A stretch of 11,014 bases of DNA from Sneathiella sp. (GTDB taxonomy: Bacteria; Pseudomonadota; Alphaproteobacteria; Sneathiellales; Sneathiellaceae), in assembly GCA_002732675.1 (NCBI GenBank), contig NVRR01000082.1, positions 1-11,014 of the forward strand, given 5' to 3'. Under the pieces are notes generated by a model, which saw nothing but the letters and a program-made list of their open reading frames with translations, searched no databases and was not told the DNA's origin. A program made the translations under genes and the position numbers. Below, piece after piece: positions 7,490-11,014 of the stretch (positions within the stretch are counted from its first letter, which is position 1; the number at the start of each line of letters is the position of its first letter).

Positions 7490-8665
7490 ATGAAAAATCC
7501 TTCCGGGAATATGGTGACACTGGCTTTTGGCGGCTTGATTGCGCTGGCCGTCGGGCTGGGGCTCAGTCGTTTCGTTTATACACCGATATTGCCGTTTATG
7601 GAAATAGGGCTCGGGATCAGTAAATCGCAGGCCGGTCTGATTGCGTCGGCGAATTTCCTCGGGTACCTGATGGGGGCCTTCATTGCGGTCAAGGAAACGC
7701 TCCCCGGGAGTTCGCGGCGCTGGTTTATATCCTCCTTGATTGTGTGTGCCGTCACGACCATGGCCATGGGCTGGACGACATCCTTCAATCTTTTGTTAGT
7801 TCTCCGCGTTATTGGCGGCGGCGGCTCGGCCTTTGTCATGGTTTTTGGCTCTGCACTGGTTTTGAAGCGCTTGGCCGCCGGGAAACGCTCCGGGCTTTCC
7901 GCGCTGCATTTTGCCGGCGTTGGAACTGGTATCGCTGTTTCTGCGGTGCTGATTGGCGGGCTCGTGAGCGCGGATATCGGCTGGCAGGGTATGTGGATCT
8001 GGAGTGGAGGTTTGTCCCTCGCGCTTGTGATCCCGATTTTCTGGCTTGTTCCCCCAGAAGAAGAAACGGCTGCAATAGCGACCGCGGCCTCGAAAATACG
8101 CTACGGCCGATCGTTGAAGGCACTGATTCTTTCGTACTTCCTGCTAGGTTTCGGCTATATCATTACCGCGACATTTATTTCGCTTTTGGTACGGCAAATG
8201 CCGCATTTGCAATGGATGCAGTCAATTATCTGGCTTGCTGTTGGGCTAGCAGCCATTCCTTCTGTGGCCCTCTGGACCTGGGTGGGTGCGCGCCTTGGCA
8301 ATAATCACAGTTATGCGATCGCCAGCCTTCTCCTGGCCATTGGTGTTGCGGGCAGCGTTCTGGGCCAAAGTGAGTTGACAATCCTGCTCTCGGCGGTCCT
8401 GCTGGGGGGGACCTTTATGGGAATGACGGCGCTTGGTCTTATCAGCGCCCATGAGCTGGCTGCCGATAACGCCCGCCAGATCATGGCAGTCATGGCCATT
8501 GCCTTCGGTTTGGGACAGATGATCGGTCCGACTTTTGCGGGCCAGGCTTATGAAATTTATGGCAGCTTCGTTGTGCCGTCGCTCATCGCATCCGTAGGGC
8601 TGGTCATAGCGGCGCTTCTGGTGGTCTTTATTAAGGAGCCAGCGACAGGCAATCGCATATCTTAG
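7490..8665 (+). CDS. YbfB/YjiJ-type MFS transporter
   Basis: An inner-membrane major facilitator protein of 391 residues, almost entirely hydrophobic, with about 12 predicted helices and a cytoplasmic loop after helix 6 (about residues 186-205, VPPEEETAAI then a basic RYGRS). The N-terminal GLGLSRFVYTPILPFM segment (about 22-37) is characteristic of the YbfB/YjiJ (MFS_4) family, whose substrates are unknown. The second half begins near residue 207 with LKALILSYFLLGFGYIITAT. The ATG at 7490 has only a weak upstream purine signal; Met8 is an alternative start. It lies 78 bases after purA, so it may be read through from purA or be separate. In other alphaproteobacteria a transporter of a different family can occupy this place after purA (from memory). 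Transport direction and substrate cannot be inferred. Confidence 0.87.
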   Translation: MKNPSGNMVTLAFGGLIALAVGLGLSRFVYTPILPFMEIGLGISKSQAGLIASANFLGYLMGAFIAVKETLPGSSRRWFISSLIVCAVTTMAMGWTTSFNLLLVLRVIGGGGSAFVMVFGSALVLKRLAAGKRSGLSALHFAGVGTGIAVSAVLIGGLVSADIGWQGMWIWSGGLSLALVIPIFWLVPPEEETAAIATAASKIRYGRSLKALILSYFLLGFGYIITATFISLLVRQMPHLQWMQSIIWLAVGLAAIPSVALWTWVGARLGNNHSYAIASLLLAIGVAGSVLGQSELTILLSAVLLGGTFMGMTALGLISAHELAADNARQIMAVMAIAFGLGQMIGPTFAGQAYEIYGSFVVPSLIASVGLVIAALLVVFIKEPATGNRIS

Positions 8666-8679
8666 GCCGGCCGGTCAGC

Positions 8680-8695
8680 TTAACGGCATTTTAAC
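8680..8695 (+). promoter_or_regulatory. CtrA-like box TTAA-N7-TTAAC
   Basis: TTAA (8680-8683), seven bases (CGGCATT), then TTAAC (8691-8695) match exactly the consensus of CtrA, the alphaproteobacterial cell-cycle and motility response regulator. It lies in the 86-base gap between the MFS gene and the pseudokinase gene, 56 bases before the latter's ATG. TATGAT (8731-8736) could be the -10 of that promoter, but no -35 is found at standard spacing, which is compatible with activator dependence. The site is seen directly; binding is inferred. Confidence 0.5.
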
Positions 8696-8751
8696 GCGAA
8701 TTTGCGACATTTGTCTTTGTTGTTTCGAAGTATGATGTTGAGCGAATTATT

Positions 8752-10800
8752 ATGTCCGGTACTGAAGTCATTAAGTTTGAAGATAGCGCCGGGAGCCAAG
8801 AGGTCGCGGGCGTCCTGAATGGGCGCTTCCGCGTCGATTTATCGGATCCTTTAAATTTTCTCGACAAGGGCGAAAACCGTGCATTTCGCGTCACCGATAT
8901 GCAGAATGCGGAGGCGAAACTCTTCGCGATTACCTCCAACCCTTACGTACCCTATCGTCCTGAACTCGCGCATATCCTTAAAACGGCACATGTTCCGGGG
9001 ATGCTTGACCTTCTGGACTATGGCGCCGTGAAGTTTGCCGAAACGGATATTCGTCAGTCTTTTATCTTCACGATGCCAGAAGGGGGCTTGGTATTTAACG
9101 CCAATGAGGGACCGCTTGCAGAACAACAAATCCTCGAGGTCATTGTGCCGCTTATTCTTCAAGTCATGGGTAGTTTGGAACCGATTGGAGCTGCCCATAG
9201 GGGCATACGGGCAGACAATCTTTTCTTTGTCGATGAAGGTCGCAAGCAGGTTATCCTTGGTGAGAGTGTGACGATGCCGCCGGGTTCGGATCAACCTGTC
9301 GTTTATGAACCCTTGGAAAGCGCCAACGCCCATATGTTTGGCCGTGGCAATGGATCATTGGGGTTTGACGCATATGCCTTGGGTGTCTTGGTCGTCCATT
9401 TGTTGGGGGGCAAGCTGCCGGGGCAGGGCCTCAGCGCAGAAGAGCTATTTACCCGCAAACTTCAGCATGGCAGTTTCGCCGCGCTCACCGAAGATGTCTC
9501 CTTGCCACCGTGGGCAAATTTGCTGCTGACCGGTCTGCTTCAGGACGATCCCCATCGCCGCTGGGATTTGGAGACACTTGGTCGCTGGCGCGAAATCATG
9601 CATGACCGACCGAAACCCGGACGCGGCGATCGCCCGGCACTCGCGCCTATTTTGTTTAAAGAACAGGAGTACCATTCGTCGCGCCTGCTGGCCCAGGCAT
9701 TTTCGCACGATCCGAAGGCCGCAGCCGGGCTTCTCGAAAATGATAAATTGGGTAACTGGTTCAAAAATTGCCTGCATGATTCGGATACGGCGGACACTTT
9801 GTCTCATATCCGGACCACGTCGATCGGCGCCTCCAAAGGCCATAAACGCAACGAAATAACGGCGACAACACAGATCATCAGCCTTCTGGACCCGGAGGGA
9901 TCCCTGTGGTTTCGGGATGTAACCTTTGCCTGGGGTGGGCTTGGTGGTTTGCTGGCCTACGCCTTTATGAAGGATCCAGGGTCGCTGAAAAATACGCTGG
10001 CCGAGTTGTTGGAAAATGGCTTGCTGTTGACCGTTGCCACTAATGACGAAGACTGGAGCGTTCTCAAGCGTCGGGGATGGCTCTCGATGTCCAAAGCCTC
10101 GGATTGTTTCGAATATATGAAAAGCAAGGCGCAGCTCGGTTTCGGCCTTGAACGCTGCCTGTATGAGATGAACCCGACAGTCGCCTGTCTCAGTTCCGTA
10201 CTCATTGGCTGTGACGTGAGGACATTGCCGCAGTTTATTGAAATAGCAGAGAAAAAACTTTTGGCTTCACAGGGTAAAAGTAATCCGTTTGACCGCCATG
10301 GCGCGGCCTTTATTGCGGCAAAATCCAGCGGCCTTCGGAAATATTTCAGCCGCCTGAGCAATAGCAGTCAAGGAGATGTGGCCCATAGTATTGCGCTGCT
10401 TCAGATGGCTGCGCATTTACAAAAAATCTATCATCCGAAGCCCTTGCCGGGGTTTTGCTTGTTGATGGAAACGCTTCTGACACCGCTATTTGGAAAAATT
10501 CAGTCAGAACTCCGTCGGGAGCTCGCACGGAAACGGTATCAATCCGTGCGAAATTCCGGGGATATCGGCGCGATTTTGGCGACCGTAGACCTTGAGCGAC
10601 AGCTGAATTTGGATAGTCAGGAATATATCCGGGCAATAGACGAATATGTTGGCGCCGAACGGCTTGCCACGCAGCTTCAAAATGCCGGAGAGGGCCGCAA
10701 GATGGCGGCGTCAAGATATGGTCACTGGATTGCCTCCGTGATCTCCATTTCCGCATTGGCAACAAGCATGGGCCTCTCAGGGCTGTATTTTTTTGGATAG
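8752..10800 (+). CDS. Membrane-anchored pseudokinase-like protein
   Basis: A 682-residue protein with a protein-kinase-like domain (about 25-285), a long region with no recognised domain (about 300-655) and one C-terminal hydrophobic helix (about 659-681), so most of it should face the cytoplasm. Kinase landmarks are clear but altered. The catalytic loop HRDLKPEN reads HRGIRADN (149-156), with Gly151 replacing the catalytic Asp and Arg153 replacing Lys. The DFG position reads GES (170-172). YEPLE (185-189) fits the APE region, Asp206 in FDAYALGV fits subdomain IX, and Arg270 in DDPHRRW fits subdomain XI. No glycine-rich loop or certain VAIK lysine is visible. It should not catalyse ordinary phosphotransfer, although Glu171 might coordinate a metal. 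I believe similar proteins in Rhodospirillales are annotated as serine/threonine kinases. The Shine-Dalgarno is weak. The next gene starts 5 bases later. Confidence 0.75.
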   Translation: MSGTEVIKFEDSAGSQEVAGVLNGRFRVDLSDPLNFLDKGENRAFRVTDMQNAEAKLFAITSNPYVPYRPELAHILKTAHVPGMLDLLDYGAVKFAETDIRQSFIFTMPEGGLVFNANEGPLAEQQILEVIVPLILQVMGSLEPIGAAHRGIRADNLFFVDEGRKQVILGESVTMPPGSDQPVVYEPLESANAHMFGRGNGSLGFDAYALGVLVVHLLGGKLPGQGLSAEELFTRKLQHGSFAALTEDVSLPPWANLLLTGLLQDDPHRRWDLETLGRWREIMHDRPKPGRGDRPALAPILFKEQEYHSSRLLAQAFSHDPKAAAGLLENDKLGNWFKNCLHDSDTADTLSHIRTTSIGASKGHKRNEITATTQIISLLDPEGSLWFRDVTFAWGGLGGLLAYAFMKDPGSLKNTLAELLENGLLLTVATNDEDWSVLKRRGWLSMSKASDCFEYMKSKAQLGFGLERCLYEMNPTVACLSSVLIGCDVRTLPQFIEIAEKKLLASQGKSNPFDRHGAAFIAAKSSGLRKYFSRLSNSSQGDVAHSIALLQMAAHLQKIYHPKPLPGFCLLMETLLTPLFGKIQSELRRELARKRYQSVRNSGDIGAILATVDLERQLNLDSQEYIRAIDEYVGAERLATQLQNAGEGRKMAASRYGHWIASVISISALATSMGLSGLYFFG

Positions 10801-10805
10801 GGACT

Positions 10806-11014
10806 ATGGCGAGCAAGAAAAATAGTAACCAGACTGGGCAGAAAGCAGGGCATAGAGCGCCAGTTTTTTGGATACTGGTCTTCGTCGGCCTCGGAACCGT
10901 GCTGTTTCCGCCAACCATGCTTGTTCTGCTCGCAGGGATGATCCCGAGCATTGTTGCGGCCTTGATGCAGACGCCGCGGGCTGGCGGCAATATAGCAGCG
11001 ATGATTGCGCTTAA
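10806..11014 (+). CDS. Small membrane protein, cut by window edge
   Basis: The first 69 codons of a gene that runs past the window end. It starts with a basic, polar N-terminus (MASKKNSNQTGQKAGHRAP), then hydrophobic segments at about 20-35 and 38-54 separated by PP, then a short MQTPRAGGN loop and the start of another hydrophobic stretch (IAAMIAL). The ATG is 5 bases after the pseudokinase stop, and the purine-rich GGATAGGGA (10795-10803) spans that stop, which suggests translational coupling. I do not recognise a named family. Since the neighbour is tail-anchored in the membrane, a shared complex is plausible but inferred. In other alphaproteobacteria rpoH lies a few genes after purA (from memory), so it may follow here. 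Confidence 0.7.
   Translation, partial: MASKKNSNQTGQKAGHRAPVFWILVFVGLGTVLFPPTMLVLLAGMIPSIVAALMQTPRAGGNIAAMIAL

Noticed and set aside
8665..8674. GGCCGGCC palindrome overlapping the MFS stop codon as a terminator
   Set aside because: A self-complementary octamer without a loop or T run cannot form a normal terminator hairpin.
8752..10800. Annotation as an active serine/threonine protein kinase
   Set aside because: The catalytic Asp and metal-binding Asp positions are Gly151 and Gly170, and no glycine-rich loop is visible.

Overview
The window looks like chromosomal DNA of an alphaproteobacterium, probably from the Rhodospirillales or a nearby order. Three things suggest this: the SerC is the long alphaproteobacterial/Methanosarcina-type form (387 aa), the gene order serC-serA-hisZ-purA is one I associate with this class, and regulatory elements typical of the class are present (a serC-type 5' UTR RNA and a CtrA-like box). 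The species cannot be named from the sequence. No tRNA, rRNA, CRISPR array or intact mobile element was seen.

Left block, minus strand (106-1865): a DUF1203 protein of unknown function lies upstream of a class V PLP-dependent aminotransferase. The gap between them holds a perfect 10-bp inverted repeat (probable operator) and a leader hairpin that abuts the aminotransferase ribosome binding site. Bases 1-105 hold nothing I can support.

Central block, plus strand: a divergent promoter region leads into serC and serA, two of the three steps from 3-phosphoglycerate to L-serine. The serC leader forms two consecutive hairpins with the Shine-Dalgarno sequence in the second loop, which is the architecture of the known serC RNA motif. 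A strong intrinsic terminator follows serA. hisZ (regulatory subunit of ATP phosphoribosyltransferase) and purA (adenylosuccinate synthetase) then form a separate two-gene unit. hisZ has no usable Shine-Dalgarno and probably starts leaderless or by coupling to a six-codon ORF. Histidine synthesis releases AICAR, which re-enters the purine pathway as IMP, the substrate of PurA, so the pairing makes metabolic sense.

Right block, plus strand: a YbfB/YjiJ-type MFS transporter is followed by the least ordinary part of the window. This is a 682-residue membrane-anchored protein with a protein-kinase fold in which the catalytic Asp (HRD to HRG) and the metal-binding Asp (DFG to GES) are both missing. 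It has a long uncharacterised helical region and a C-terminal membrane anchor. A small membrane protein, cut by the window edge, starts 5 bases after it and is probably co-translated. A TTAA-N7-TTAAC site, matching the CtrA consensus, lies upstream of the pseudokinase gene. This pseudokinase/membrane-protein pair is the best candidate here for an undescribed system.
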